This document shows, piece after piece, positions 1 to 11,485 of a DNA stretch of 64,000 nucleotides. Source of the DNA: Drosophila pseudoobscura (taxonomy: Eukaryota; Arthropoda; Insecta; Diptera; Drosophilidae); contig NC_046679.1 in assembly GCF_009870125.1 (NCBI RefSeq), positions 29,264,001-29,328,000 of the forward strand, in the 5' to 3' direction. Made by a program: the position numbers and the translations under genes. Position 1 is the first letter of the stretch. Every line of letters starts with the position of its first letter. The notes beneath the pieces are model-generated. The model was not told the origin of the DNA and did no database searches. It worked only from the letters and a program-made list of their open reading frames with translations.

Positions 1-2
1 AC

Positions 3-758
3 ACGGCTCCACCGGCCAGCGGTGATGATGTCAAGGTGGTCGTCGATCCCAAGTCCGAGCGCTTGCAGGTCCTGGCCCCCTTTGAGAAGTGGGACGGCAA
101 GGACTATGTGGATCTCACGGTACTCATCAAAATCAAGGGCAAATGCACCACCGATCACATCTCGGCGGCGGGGCCGTGGCTCAAGTATCGCGGCCATTTG
201 GACAACATCTCCAACAATCTGTTCATCGGCGCCACCAACGCGGAGAACAACGAGATGAACAAACTGAAGAATCAGAAGTCGGGCGAGTATGCCGCCGTTC
301 CGGCGGTGGCACGCGACTACAAGGCCAACAAGATCAAGTGGGTGGCCGTGGGCGAGGAGAACTACGGCGAGGGCTCGTCGCGGGAGCATGCCGCCCTGGA
401 GCCGCGCCACTTGGGCGGTGTGGCCATCATTGTCAAGTCGTTTGCCCGCATCCACGAGACGAATCTCAAGAAGCAGGGCATGCTGGCCCTGACCTTTGCC
501 AATGCCGGCGACTACGACAAGGTGAAGCCCGACAGCAAGATCTCGCTGCTGAATCTCAAGGATCTGGCCGCCGGCAAGCCCGTCGACTGTGAGATCAAGA
601 ACGGCGGCAGCTCCGACAAGATACAGTTGAATCATTCGTTTAACGACCTCCAGATCAAGTGGTTCCAAGCTGGCAGTGCCTTGAATCTGATGAAGGAACT
701 GGCCTCCGGTGGGGGCAAGGGTGACGGCAAGGGCAAGGGTGAAGAAAAGCCCAAGTAG
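3..758 (+). CDS. mAcon2: mitochondrial-type aconitase, C-terminal 251 residues (partial, 5' end outside window)
   Basis: The open frame enters from the left edge and ends at a TAG at 756-758. It encodes the last 251 residues of an aconitase, which interconverts citrate and isocitrate in the mitochondrial TCA cycle. The frame holds [20 protein letters not shown] near its start and then the swivelling C-terminal domain with [19 protein letters not shown], which carries the catalytic serine and substrate-binding arginine of the family. It finishes with the family-typical [14 protein letters not shown]. The iron-sulfur cysteines lie in the missing N-terminal part. An unusual Gly/Lys tail ([16 protein letters not shown]) extends past the usual end. 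There is no intron in this part. ATTAAA at 919-924 or 935-940 could serve polyadenylation. The symbol rests on synteny as I recall it: D. melanogaster mAcon2 (CG4706) lies beside the 86D UGTs, while mAcon1 is elsewhere. The enzyme call is very secure; the paralogue assignment is less so. Confidence 0.93.
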   Translation, partial: TAPPASGDDVKVVVDPKSERLQVLAPFEKWDGKDYVDLTVLIKIKGKCTTDHISAAGPWLKYRGHLDNISNNLFIGATNAENNEMNKLKNQKSGEYAAVPAVARDYKANKIKWVAVGEENYGEGSSREHAALEPRHLGGVAIIVKSFARIHETNLKKQGMLALTFANAGDYDKVKPDSKISLLNLKDLAAGKPVDCEIKNGGSSDKIQLNHSFNDLQIKWFQAGSALNLMKELASGGGKGDGKGKGEEKPK

Positions 759-1740
759 AAACCCAACACCGACTTCTATGGGCCATGGCTTCAAGCTTTT
801 AATTTATCGTTTTTCCCATTCAATTTTTACGTGTATACAAATATGGCAATACGGCTTATTGGTTTCTCTTTTATGGAACCCCGTTTTAAATATGATAATA
901 CAAAATTATATTTGAGAAATTAAAAAATATATATATTAAAAAAACACATCGATTAATTTATTATTGCAGAAGGGATTACCTCGATAAAAGGCAACAAAAA
1001 GAAAATAAGCAAATTTTGTATATAAGAGAGAGAGAGAGACGAAAATATAAAAGCATGTTTAACATCTTAAGAAAAGCCAAACAATTAATTTAACTCACCT
1101 TTTCATTAATATTTCCCCAAAGATTATTGCTCTTTTCTATCTCTCTGCATTTATTCCTCTGCAATTTCTTGCAGTCGTTTAACGCTTTTCTTTCTCGGCA
1201 TTTGCTCCGTTTACCCACGACGTTTCCGGAATAACGACGACAGAAAGACCCGACAAATGGAAAGATTTCTCTAGCACTCGCCAAACAAAAAATATTCCAC
1301 TGCTTTCACACAATTTTCATATTTATACTCCTTTTTTTCTACGATCTGCTCCTTTCTGCGCTCTTTTGAACACCACACTCTTAAAAAAAAAAAACTGCAA
1401 ACGCATTTGCAATAAGATTAATTAAAGGTGCGAGAACAGAGGCATCACTCTCACGCTGCTTGCATAATTTGCTCAAATGCAGGGCACACTTCAAGAGAGA
1501 GAGAGAGAGCGCAACCTCGCCAAGATTTGCAAAGCGCCACCTCTCCTGCTTCGACAGTTTGAGCTAGAGAGCTGACGATTTGCGCTCGCTCTTTCTTTTA
1601 TGCTGCTTCCTCGCTGCCGGAGTCGGAACACACATTGCAGACCAAACAAAAAGAAAGAAAAAAAATTAGACAACTCAGGGTTTGCTGGCACTGAGCGGTG
1701 ATTTTGTTGATTTTGAAACATGAAAAAAAAGAATTACTGC
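759..1740. other. AT-rich intergenic DNA after aconitase
   Basis: This is probably the aconitase 3' UTR followed by AT-rich spacer with short GAGA runs near 1025-1040 and 1495-1510. I see no gene. Confidence 0.5.
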
Positions 1741-2290
1741 ATCAAATAATATGTTTTTTGATGCTTCTCTGCTTATATCGCCTCGCCACGCCATTTGCCG
1801 CCTTTTTGATCGCCTCGCCACGCCATGCCTCTTGCCGCCTTTTTGCCCTTGCTTTTTTTTTGTGGACCGCCTTCGCACTTTTTTTTAGCCATTTTCAATG
1901 TTTAATCAGTTCACCACAACACTTCACTTCACTGCACTTCACTTTTTGCACATATTGCCGCCTCTTTCCATCGCCTCGCCCCGCCATGCCTTTTGCCACC
2001 TTTTTCGCTCGCCTTTTGCCGAATTTTTCGCCTCGCCTTTTGTATGCCATTTTGCCTGGTGGATCGCCTCGCACTTTTTCTTACACTAAAAAACTTTTCT
2101 TGTAATTTTGAATGTTTAATCAGTTTTTGCACATCTCTTGCATATATTGCCGCCTTTTTCCCACGCCGATCACCTCGCCTTGCCACGCCTTTTGCCTTTC
2201 GCCATGCTGATTTGCTTGCACTGAAACACTAATTTTGGCCATTTTCAATGTTTAATCACTTTACCACAACCCCACACTTCACTGCACAAA
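1741..2290. repeat. imperfect local repeats rich in GCCTCGCCACGCC
   Basis: A module with ATTTTCAATGTTTAATCA recurs at 1891, 2105 (one change) and 2241. Each copy is accompanied by 'TTGCCGCCTTTTT' and 'CGCCTCGCC(A/C)CGCCATGCC' segments. The spacing is irregular (214 and 136 bp), so this is an eroded tandem array, not a clean satellite. Open frames here are by-products of the repeat. Confidence 0.6.
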
Positions 2291-2429
2291 TACGCGACAC
2301 TTCTTTCCATTTGATTTACCGAATTAACCCGTTTTTCACGGACCGAAACGCGGAGCTGACCTCTGAAGTGGTCGGGGGCGGGGAAAAAACTGCGACGGCG
2401 ATGCATATGCGTGACCGGCTTAGCAGACG

Positions 2430-3090
2430 TTCGCTCCATGCTCTCGTTTCTCATTCCCACGCTCTCTCCGCTGCATCTTTTCCTAATTGTTCGCTCATTG
2501 GAATTGCTCGCTCTGCTCTTCCTCTCTACCTCTACTAATGCAAAGGCAGATCGAAAGTTTGTGTGGCTGTGGTCACCTCTTGATGTGAGAGATGGAGGGG
2601 GAGTTAATGGGTGACTGAGTGCCTCGCTTATTAAATGCTCTCTGACTGCTGCTCGCTGCTCTCGTGTTCTTATGGCTCTGCTACTGCGAAATGAAAGCGA
2701 CAGTTTCGGTTCCTCGTCTCCCTCTCCCGTTCATACAGCACGAAACGAGATCGAATCTTCTTCTTCATCTCTTGCTTAAAATGAAATCGAAAGTGTGTGT
2801 GGCTGTGCGAGTGTTCTATTAAGGGGGAGGGAGTGGGTTACAGAGGCCTAGTGACCCGCTCATTCCATGTTCCCTTGCTGCTTCTCTCTGCAAATTGCTC
2901 TCATATTTGACATTCGATTCTGCTCTCGTGCTGCTATTGCGCTGCTGCTGCAAAATGAAGCCGAAAGTATCGCTCTCCCTTTTCTACTGCAAATGAGGTG
3001 ATCTAATCTTTCTGCTTCTCTCACATAAAATGAAACCGAAAGTGTGTGGCTGTTGGTGGGAGCGAGAGGTAGAGTGTTAGACTGCAGTGT
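2430..3090. repeat. three imperfect tandem repeats of about 240 bp
   Basis: The string CGAAAGT followed by GTGTGGCTGT recurs at about 2551, 2787 and 3036, giving periods of 236 and 249 bp. Each copy is preceded by 'GCTCTC...TGCTGCT' and 'AAAATGAAA(T/C)CGAAAG' segments and followed by a G-rich GAG stretch. I see no coding potential. Confidence 0.6.
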
Positions 3091-6000
3091 GACTGCAGAA
3101 TGAAATATAGAATCTAACTGAGAATGGAAATTAATTGAAAAATTAATTGAAAACCAAACCGCACATTCAACAAAAAAGTAAACTCGTGTTGTTTTCTTCC
3201 TTTATCATCTTTTAAAGGCTTCCCCAATCCAATATGATAAATTACTTGCCTTTGGTGACCTCCAGCGAACTCAAATTTAAGTCATTTTGATATATGTATG
3301 TGAAAGTTAAACCAATTATCCCTCAAATATATCATGGCTTTGCCCGCATAGAAGCCAAAACTGCAGAAATACTATACGTGTATAAACCAAATACATTTAA
3401 TGGGGGAAAAACTTTAATGCCAAAAATGGGACAGAACAAAAATGCCGAAAAACTAAAACCGAAATAATTCAAAACTAATTAAAATCCATTTAAAATTGCA
3501 CACACAGCCTGCAATGCAGAAAAATAATAATAAATTTTCCGACTTAAGCCAACTTTTTCCTGGCAAATGGCAGAGGGGACCAGAGAGAGATAGAGGGTGA
3601 GAGAGAGAGAGAGACAATAAGCGACGCTTATCAACGGTGCCGACCGAAAACTGTCACATGCATTGTCATTGTCACAGGAGCAGGGAGCAGAGGGAGCGGG
3701 GAGCAGGAAGGGGGATTTCTGAAGAGGGACACCAGAGGCAGAGGCTTGTGCCATATTTGCATCTCTCTCTGCCCCTCTCTCTTGCTCTTTCCCTTTGCTC
3801 GCTCTCTCCTTTTGCATATGTGGGCGTATGTGAGTTGGCATAGAAAATTATTTGCTACTTTTAATTAGTGCCAAAAAGTCATTCACAAAATCCAGAGTGC
3901 GAAAGAGACAGATTCGGTGAGGGCAGGGGAGAAAGAGGAAGAGGTGGAGCCACCAGTGCCACAAGTTCATCGAGCAAATACAAAAATGTGTCCATATGTA
4001 TGTCTCCCTCTCTCTCTCTCTATATCTCTCTCTTTCGGCTTGTGCCACTGCTTTTTGTGGCCATATTTGCACAGGCCTCTGAACCGAACAGCAACTACAG
4101 TGCGTTTCGGGGCCATAATCAACAAGGAGCTAAGATTATTTAAATCTTATAAGAAATTTGTGTAAAGAATGTGGGGAAAACCAAATGGTGTTAATATTTA
4201 GACCAAGGGATACCCTTTTATCTGAACTTTGAGATGTTTAGGAAGTGTACATTAAGGAAAGAATGCTATTACAATGAGAGGAAGAGAGACAAAGAGACTT
4301 TAGGGTCTATAAGAATGTTTGTCATGAATCAGCATAGACTGTAGCTCTTTTCTGGCCTTTAATGGGTATTGGATTAGTCTTATATTCGATGAGGAGGTAG
4401 ATAACAGCTGTATGAACAGATCTAACAAATAAGAACTGTATATCTGTAAGCCTGTAGAAACTACATCGTCATACAGCAGCGCCCCTCGGTCGTTACTCCT
4501 TTTCTGCCAGAAATAAGCTCCTAAGAAGCTTTAGCCAAATGCCATTTGGTGTCCTAGTAAATCCTACTAAATCTTAGCACTCTTTTTACTGCCATGAACC
4601 GCACTGTCCCCACAGCTAGCCACAGCCCCAATCAAAAGCGGCATAGCACAAAAAAAATTATAGCAATTTTGTTCTGCCTAAAACAGAAAATGTTCAATTA
4701 TTAACTCGTAATGGTAGGATGTTGCCTGTAGGTCGTCTGTGTGCCACATAGAGAGTGGGGCACAAGGGGGGAGGGATGGCTGGGCAGGGGCTCGGAAGCC
4801 ATTGTAGGTCCAGAAGTCAGGCTAAGCTTTCGTTGTTGGAAATTATAGACTATGATTTTTGTCAAATTGCATTCAATTTTGTCAGGGACCAGAGAGTCCC
4901 TCCTTTGTATCTCTGTACCACAAGCATTTGTATCTGTATCTGCTCTGCTCTGCTCTGTCCCCCCCTTCTCCCTCTCCCCATGTGTCACACATGCATTTCA
5001 ATTTGAATTTACAATATTTCTATGGCTTCAGAGCAGGACTGAGGACTGGAGTCCCAGGCACTTCATATATGTCTTTCGGGTCCCATCTCCTCTCCTCTCC
5101 TCTTCACTCCTCGCCACTCCACAGTTTGTCATTTGCATACTTTGCACTTAAGTGAATTTAATCTTTTCTCCATGCTCTTCTCGCTTCTCTCTTCGATATT
5201 TGTCAGGCTTTTCCTCCTGTCTGTGTGCGTCTGTGTGTAGCCCTTAGCGAGCAGAAAAATGTGTGTTTATCTTTTGTATGGATTTTTAATGTCATCTATT
5301 GTGTACCCTGGCAGGCCCTGTTCTCACAGCTTTTTCGTTTCTTAGTTTATTTTATTAAAATTTTAATTGCTTTTTGTGAGGGTCTCGAAATGTTTTGTCA
5401 ATGCGTAGACATCACATCATTTTCCATTGATGGACAAACTGGTAATGGAAATTGCTACAGAAAATGCCTAAAATGTTGCTGGATTTGGGTTGGGGTTTTT
5501 CCATCAAGAAAAATAGAAAATCCAGCAGCAATGCCAGAATTTTCCCCCCTTTAAACACTTTTTTTCTGGCCAACCAATAAGAAAATTACACGCTTGAATC
5601 GAAACGATAAACGTAAATCACACACCACAAATGACAACAGCCAATAACCTTACACAAACAAACCAAAAAAAAAAATAGGGAAAAAGAAAATGAAACGTAG
5701 GAAAAATCGAGGGAAACACATACTACTCCTAAATTGCATTTTGGCCGCTGGCGGAGGTAAACAGCGTGGAAGAAGAAGGAAAAACCACACAGAAAAATCA
5801 ACCAAAAACTTGATAATAAACGAAAAATTATTTCCACACATCTGTGTGGGTGTGTGGGTGTGTGTGTGTGTGTAGGGGGCGTGTCGAATCAAAGAAACAA
5901 ATAAAATGGTGGGTGGAAAACCAACAGCTAAGGGGGGATGGGGGAAAATCCAGTATTAAGTTTAAGCACTTTTATTTATTATTAAAAAAGTTTGCAGTTC

Positions 6001-8700
6001 GGGGAGTGTGAAAATCTGCACATAATGCAAAAGAAAATCCCAAAATTGATCGCCTCACTTATAGTAGTGTGTGTGTGTGTGTGTGTGTGTGTCTGATGTT
6101 TGTGTTGCCCGCGTTTTTCAAAGAGGTTAAAATGCGCATAATGAACATGTCGCAGCATGCTGTGTCTGTGTGTGTGTGTGTGTGTCTGATAATATAACTG
6201 TTGATTATTGCGCCAACACGCACTCAGCGTAAGTGAAGCAGCAGCTCGCAACGTGGCGTATGCGCAATATTATTAGATATTGAAAGCAGCCATCGATGGT
6301 GATGATGATGGCCAGCCCGCGCCATCTCCAACAGCAATTGAAAGCAGCCACACAGCAGCCCAGGCAGACAGACATATGAATTTTTTCTCGTTTTTTCTTT
6401 TCGCTCTCGCTCACTCTTGAGATAAACCTCCTTTATCCCTAACCTCTCATGCCCATCCCCTTATGCCACAATCCTCATACTGATTCCCATTCTGCACATC
6501 CTCTGCTGCACACGGGATAAACATCTATAAGAAGGAGAGCAGGGCATTGGACTTAGAGAGCCGAACATTTGATTACCCTTCAATGGTAGTTCTAGGACTT
6601 TAGATATACATTTTGGAACCACTTTTAGATTGGATTTTGGTTCACTTTTGGTCCTAGTTTATCTTTAATTTGCCTCCAGCTTTGCCCTTCTTTTGGCACA
6701 TCTTTTGACTCATTTTTAGGCCCACCTTTTGCTCCATTCGTTCTTCAATTCTTCCCGAGCTTTTCTCATAGATCTAGGCTTTATTCAGATCCTTAAAACT
6801 ACCTTTCTCTACCTTCTTCTCCAGCCCAAACTCCCTCTCTGCCAAAAAAGGGTATACCAAAATTACATGTCTGTATAAATGGGATGTGGAATCGTGGCCA
6901 GGGCGAGGATTTTTGCGATTTGCTTTCGGGATTTCGTATGTGGTGTGGTGTGGTGTGGTGTGGGCGTGTCTTTAGCGAATCCTACGAATCTGCGGCAGAT
7001 CTGGCCTCCTGCAGTCTGTTGCTCTGAATCGATGGCAATGTGCTAAATTTGTGGCAGATTATTTATTAGTGTAATGGCTTTAAATTTGCCAACGCAGATG
7101 CTTTCGTTCGAGGCGGTGATTTGTGTATGGGCTATGGGGTGTATGGCTATTTAAATATAACATATGGCCGGAGTAACGGAATGGAGAAATGATTGAGTCG
7201 TGATTTGAGCACTGTTTTGTGTGAAAATAGAGAATATAAATAAGAAATATGGGAGATATATTCAATGTTTTGAGTCGTTTAGTGACGTGAGAGTTCTTTA
7301 ATGCTTTGAAATACATTTACTTATGCAAAAATCGTTTAAATTATATATTAAACACCTCGAATATTTTAAAAATTGGCCAGATTTAGGTATAACGCTTTAG
7401 CAGAGTCATAGAGAAAGATCTTATCCAGAAATCAAGGCAATCGGCTCATAAAAAACCTGTTAAAGTCCCTTTTTATTATTTGGCTGTTTGAACACCTGGC
7501 CTTTGAGCATTTTTAAGGCTTTAGAAAGGCGATTTGGGTATACTTTTAGGCTACAGCATCGATATATTTCCTCTCTAGATTAAGGTGGATTTTGTATCTA
7601 TATTCATTCCCTAGATTTAACCTTTAAATACACTTGTATGGGCCCCTTTTCGCATGTATCTTTAGAGGATTGCCAGAGACATTTCTTCCACTCCTTTCGT
7701 ACCCTTATCCCCCACAAAATATCGAATGCTTGAAGACCATTACACCAAAAGCCATTCCCCATTCCCCCATTACCCCAATTCATTCAATGTCGGCGACTTA
7801 TCTGTCATACTCCATCTGTAAAAGCGGAATACCCTGGAGTGGCACTGCCACTGCCACTGCAGCTTCTAATCTTTCGAACCATTTTACCAATTTCCATTCT
7901 ACACACAAATTTTTAACCCCTTCAGACGGGGTTTCTCTCTTTTTTATCTGGCCAATTTCAAAATCAAATCTTACAAATTCACACACCAGCGAAAAAAAAG
8001 CAACAACAATCACGAAAAAGCAAAAAACAAAGTGCCAAAAAAATCTAATAAAAGCATAGCTCAAAATCGGTGTGTAAAAATCAAATAAACGCTGTTGCAA
8101 GTGCAACTGCAACGCGCTGGGCAGCAGAGAAACTTTGTTTTGTGCGTTTTTAAATGGCCAGAGAGAAAGAGCTGCTGGCACAAGCAAAATGGAGGCAAAA
8201 TGTAGGGAAAATGGCAGAAAGAAAAGCGAGAAAAGCAAAGAAAAACCATTGGAAACACATGTCCAGCAAGCGACCAAGAACCGATGGGGAGCTCTCTGCT
8301 CTGTGCTCCCAGCTCTGAGCTTGGATTTCTTTTTGGTCATTACATTAAGTTTGCTATCTGTGGAGATTCGTTTCTTCTTTTGCACACACGCACACACACA
8401 TCGGCATTAAGTGGTATTTGTGTTTGTGTTTGGAGCTGTGGAGCTGTGGAGCTCTGCCTCTCGTTCTGGTGTGGCCACCGGCTGCTTCTAATGGCCAACG
8501 ATTCGTAATATTTTTAATATTTGCTCAATAAAATGTCAGACAATTTCTGTGTCTCTCTGCCACTTAGAGTCATTACATTTATTTGTACGATGTTTGCTTT
8601 CCCCCTTAACGTGTTCTCACTTCTGTTGGCTATTGTTTGGGCCTGGAATAAGGGCTACATAATGCTCTAACTTGGGGTTAGAGCAAAGGTTTATTAAAGG
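3091..8700. other. non-coding spacer with microsatellites
   Basis: I see no supportable gene. It holds pyrimidine/purine tracts (3590-3620, 3760-3820, 4005-4035) and GT arrays near 5859-5872, 6067-6092 and 6167-6185. The longest open frame, 199 codons on the minus strand at 7798-8397, is Phe/Leu-rich and has no domain, so I treat it as chance. Confidence 0.5.
5859..6185. repeat. cluster of (GT)n microsatellites
   Basis: Three GT runs lie within 330 bp: 5859-5872, 6067-6092 and 6167-6185. Other (GT)n or (CA)n runs in the window are near 12000-12018, 14020-14034, 14996-15018 and 16281-16299. Confidence 0.85.
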
Positions 8701-8704
8701 GGGG

Positions 8705-9480
8705 AATTCCAGGCTTAAAAATCACTTGAATAATACCATTTTTCTTTTGAATTTTACTGGATTTTGATGATGCTTCTTTGATAAATTCTAAACAAAAAGG
8801 AACTATGCCCAGTATTCCTGGCAAATGGTACCATTTGGTAGAGCTTTTTGGGCTGTAGAAGTTTGGGATTTGCTGGCTTAAAAATCACTTGAATAATACC
8901 TTTTCTCTTTTGAAATTCCCTCGGCTTCGAAGGAGTTTCTTTAATAAATTCTTAAGAAAGGGAACTATTCCTGGTATTCCTTGCAAATGGTACCATTTGG
9001 TAGAGCTTTTTGGGCTGTAGAAATTTGGGAATTCCTGGCTTAAAAATCACTTGAATAATACCTTTTCTCTTTTGAAATTCCCTCGGTTTTGAAGGAGTTT
9101 CTTTGATAAATTCTTAAGAAAGGGAACTATTCCTAGTATTCCTTGCAAATGGTACCATTTGGGAGAGCTTTTTGGGTTGTAGAAGTGTTAGAGTGCCTGG
9201 CATAAAAATCACTTGAATAAAACCTTTTCACTTTTAAATTGTATTCGATTTTGAAGGCATCTCTTTAGTATATTTAAAAAAACAAGGAACTATTCCTAGT
9301 ATTCCTTGCAAATGGTACCATTTGGGAGAGCTTGGTTATAGAAGTGCTAGAATTCCTGGTATAAAAATCATTTGAATTTACAAATTTTTCCTTCGATTTC
9401 ACTGGATTTTGAAGGCGTCCCTTTAGTATATTCTTAAAAAGGGAACTTTTCCTAGAATTCCTTGCAAAAGGTACCATTAT
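8705..9480. repeat. tandem array, 162-bp unit, nearly five copies
   Basis: The marker GG(C/T)(T/A)TAAAAATCA(C/T)TTGAAT recurs at 8712, 8875, 9037, 9199 and 9359, a steady period of 160-163 bp. Each unit also carries GCAAATGGTACCATTTGG, which contains a palindromic GGTACC core, and a 'GAACTATTCCTAGTATTCC' segment. Later units are more diverged. There is no conserved open frame. It behaves like a short satellite-type array. Confidence 0.85.
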
Positions 9481-11039
9481 TTCCCTAAAAGATCCCTTAT
9501 AATTATCTTTATTTTTTCCTCCTGTTACATCCTTCTTTAAGCATTCCCTGCTACCCTTTTCTCGGTTGTAGTGTATTTATCCGCTTAAGCAAAGCCAAAA
9601 ACATTATTCTTCATATGCGTTTCGCTTCAGGGAGCTCTCTGGCGCGTACGAGTATCTCTGGGTATCCCTTGTAATCCTTTTTGTAGTTGACGCAAATCCT
9701 GTTGCTCTCTCGCTTTCTCTGCGCTGCTGCCAAGTCATAAAGTTTAATTTAGTTTTAAGCCTTTGAACTGGAAAATTGCATGGCCACCGCGAGAGAGAGA
9801 GAGAGAGCGAGAGATCAAGCGAGAGGAGTGCCACTCACTGTGTGGCATGCTACAGGGATTTCAGCTTGAGGTCCTGCTTGAGGTCTTTGTGCAGCTCCAT
9901 TTTTTTGTTGCTGGTGAAGAACTTATGATGTGCTGCAGCTGCCCCAGGGATGTGGCATAACAAAAGCAAACGACGTTGACCGCTGCCTGTCAGTCTGCAG
10001 GGGACATTGGCCATCGCTTCGTACTGCTCTAAAATTAACACACGTTTAATATGCAAGTCGTGCATAAATTTCTGCAGTTTGCCTGCTTGTCCAAGGGCTT
10101 TATGCTTTTTAATTTACCATCAGACGTCACGAGCAAAGACAGCAGCAGCAGCAGCAGCAGCAGCCACGGCACCCAATGACCACGACATTGCGGCCAACAT
10201 GTCAGCGCCAACAGAAAATGCTTCACCCAGAGAAATGCAGAGGCAGACAGAGAGAGTGAGTCAGAGACAATCATGGTCATTGCCTGGCGTTTTCTTTTTT
10301 TTTTTCTTTGTGTCCTCGGCTTTTGTTGTGCCCCGGCAATACGTGCAATGGCCGACAGCGTCTCGTTATCATCATCATTATCATCATCATGGCGGCCGGG
10401 GACTGTGGAGGTGGCCATGGAGTTCAGCATTAATGTTGATGCGCTTTAATTGCCAATTGAGTTGATGCAAGACATCGTCAAGAGCGCCAACGTCCCGCAC
10501 AATCCAATCAGAGCTGCCACTTGCGGCAGCCAACGGCCCGGCACAAGTCTTCATTGTCGCCATTTGCCGCTGCCTGGCCCTGGGCCCAGGGCCTTGGACC
10601 TTCGGCCTTGCTGGCTGCATTTTATAATTTCATTATGCATTACCTGCCACGTTGCATATGCCACTGGGGGCAATTGTTGCATTTATTATTCAACCTTTGC
10701 GCACTTTTCAATGGGATTTTTTCTTTTGATTATTTATTGACATAAAGCCTCCATGAAGGCCTCCAATTGTATCATCTGTAGAAACTATGGATGTCTTAAT
10801 GTCTCAAAGGCTACAGATTTCTAAAGATCTTTAAAGCATATTTTTTGTACTTAATCTTTTGAGTATGTGTTGGGTACTTTTGGGGACATTCTTTGATACA
10901 ATAAACCACTATCTTTATCTATCTATATATCTCTCTTCTGCCTATAAGCAAAGACTATACAAATACCAAGATATTGTAAAAGAAACAAATTCCATTTCAA
11001 TGGTCAAAGACTGTGTATCAGTACCTCTTTTCTAAGCCT
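9481..11039. other. non-coding spacer
   Basis: No gene is supported. It includes a GAGA run near 9790-9806, an (AGC)n run at 10141-10163 and a CAT-rich stretch near 10370-10390. The CAG-type repeat sits in a frame that would read poly-alanine but lacks any other protein character. Confidence 0.45.
10141..10163. repeat. (AGC)n trinucleotide repeat
   Basis: About seven perfect AGC units, with no evidence that they are translated. Confidence 0.8.
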
Positions 11040-11485
11040 TTTTATTCGTGTTAGAATTCTGGGAGCGACTCACCTGACCCAAACGAAGCCGAGTAGGCAT
11101 TGGGTCTCGGGAAGATACGAAGCATGGGCTGACAGAGAATTGAGAACCCAGGCATGAGTGGAAGGGCCCTGTCTACGGAGCCTTTAATGCCCCATGCAAC
11201 ATCTTGGTACAGTATAGTCTTTGATATAAGCGAACCGGTGCGGTTCTAAGTGTCATGCGGCAGCTTCCCTCGGTCGTTTCTCCATTCTACTGGGCAGCGG
11301 TCCTCGGGAAAAGACGAAGAAGAGGCTGATAGGGAATTGAAACCCCGCGAACGAGTGGAAACCCTGTCTACGGAGCCTCACGGAAAGCTTTTTGGTGCCT
11401 CATGCCACATCTTGGCGATCGAACTGGTTCCGTTCTACCCGTGATGCGGCAACGTACCTCGGCCGTTTCTTCGTTCCACTGGATA
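11040..11485. repeat. two diverged tandem copies of a ~190-200 bp sequence
   Basis: CTGTCTACGGAGCCT recurs near 11171 and 11369, and CATGC(A/C)ACATCTTGG follows in both. 'ATGCGGCA(G/A)C...CCTCGG(T/C)CGTTTCT' ending in CACTGG or TACTGG appears near 11253 and 11443. The sequence is non-coding and GC-richer than its flanks, so it may be an unrecognised transposon fragment. Confidence 0.6.

Noticed and set aside
7798-8397. 199-codon open frame on the minus strand
   Set aside because: Long Phe/Leu/Ser-rich stretches antisense to A-rich DNA, no domain, no codon bias like the real genes, no promoter or splice signals.
10007-10465. 152-codon plus-strand frame with poly-Ala and an FFFFFFF run
   Set aside because: It is produced by an AGC microsatellite and a T run; nothing else resembles a protein.
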